Shown here piece by piece: positions 21,657 to 21,936 of a stretch of 21,936 nt of DNA; position 1 is the first letter of the stretch, and each line of letters opens with the position of its first letter. The stretch is from positions 1 through 21,936 of the forward strand of contig CAZPUJ010000540.1 of assembly GCA_964589725.1 (NCBI GenBank), given 5' to 3'. The notes under the pieces are model-generated. The model did not search any database. It had not been told where the DNA came from and was given only the letters and a program-made list of their open reading frames with translations. The stretch comes from CAYSHJ01 sp964589725. Its GTDB lineage: Bacteria > Planctomycetota > Planctomycetia > Planctomycetales > Planctomycetaceae. Both the position numbers and the translations under genes were made by a program.

Positions 21657-21936
21657 GAGGATGGTTCTCCCTAACCGTCGCCGGTGAAATCTGCAGAAAC
21701 CGAGTTTGCGTTCTTAGCTCGGTGATGTCCGCGGTCCCGAGGTAGCCCATGCCCGCTCGCAGGCCGCCGATCAATTGGTAAATGAAACTGTGCAAAGGTC
21801 CTTTGTAGGCGACTCGCCCTTCGACCCCTTCGGGCACCAGCTTCTTTTGTGTCGCTTTGTCGTCTTCCCCTTTGGTCGTGGACTGTCGGTAACGGTCGGC
21901 TGACCCTTGCATCATTGCGCCGAGCGACCCCATGCC
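21592..21936 (-). CDS. guaB: Inosine-5'-monophosphate dehydrogenase, C-terminal part
   Basis: Converts IMP to XMP with NAD+, the committed step of guanine nucleotide synthesis. Only the last 114 residues are in the window; the frame is open through the right edge. GMGSLGAMM at the edge is the IMP phosphate-binding strand of the barrel. SADRYRQ and VPEGVEGRVAYKGPL form the mobile flap, followed by QLIGGLRAGMGYLGTADI and the conserved C-terminal signature ENHPHDIAITQESPNYT. The short tail AEHAPDNL after this signature runs into the start of the downstream secreted-protein gene, overlapping by 65 bases. Confidence 0.95.
   Translation of the reverse strand, partial: GMGSLGAMMQGSADRYRQSTTKGEDDKATQKKLVPEGVEGRVAYKGPLHSFIYQLIGGLRAGMGYLGTADITELRTQTRFLQISPATVRENHPHDIAITQESPNYTAEHAPDNL

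Overview
This is a gene-dense bacterial window of high GC. It most likely comes from a member of the Planctomycetota. The evidence is a DUF1501 twin-arginine-type secreted protein, a beta-propeller/LamG secreted protein, a fused AroD-AroE enzyme, several secreted proteins of a type I associate with planctomycetes, weak or absent Shine-Dalgarno sequences at many starts, and several families of short palindromic or low-complexity intergenic repeats. No rRNA, tRNA, CRISPR array or integrase was seen.

Layout. At the left edge, a truncated acyl-CoA dehydrogenase (minus) is divergent from a predicted outer-membrane lipoprotein (plus). That gene overlaps tail-to-tail with a class-3 lipase lipoprotein (minus). 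A minus-strand series follows: prepilin peptidase, shikimate kinase (aroK), the bifunctional dehydroquinase/shikimate dehydrogenase (aroDE), a decayed four-helix-bundle (S23-type) gene, and mutL. A gene-poor stretch (about 9277-9835) carries an inverted repeat. Next is a small plus-strand accessory island: a solitary Mrr-type restriction endonuclease and two overlapping small genes of unknown function. serC (minus), a beta-propeller/LamG secreted protein and a DUF1501 protein (both minus) follow, the last two separated by a multi-stem palindromic element. A parvulin-type peptidyl-prolyl isomerase (plus) is divergent from the DUF1501 gene.

The right third is a compact minus-strand cluster. In transcription order it holds a hypothetical protein, a BshB1-like deacetylase (coupled by a TGATG stop/start), a MoaD/ThiS-like sulfur-carrier protein and an aldehyde:ferredoxin oxidoreductase. 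A MoaD-like partner next to a tungsto/molybdopterin enzyme suggests cofactor supply. Further right are a strong intrinsic terminator, a secreted protein, and the C-terminus of IMP dehydrogenase (guaB), whose end overlaps the secreted protein's start by 65 bases.

Most notable structures. (1) An inverted pair of REP-like hairpins lies inside the aldehyde:ferredoxin oxidoreductase gene and is read through in frame; the arms differ by a compensatory base-pair swap. (2) A three-stem palindromic element lies between the beta-propeller and DUF1501 genes. (3) The S23-type pseudogene is flanked on both sides by related low-complexity motifs. (4) A small overlapping two-gene module of unknown function follows mrr. 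I do not see a complete, clearly new multi-gene system. The last module and the in-gene REP pair are the best leads.
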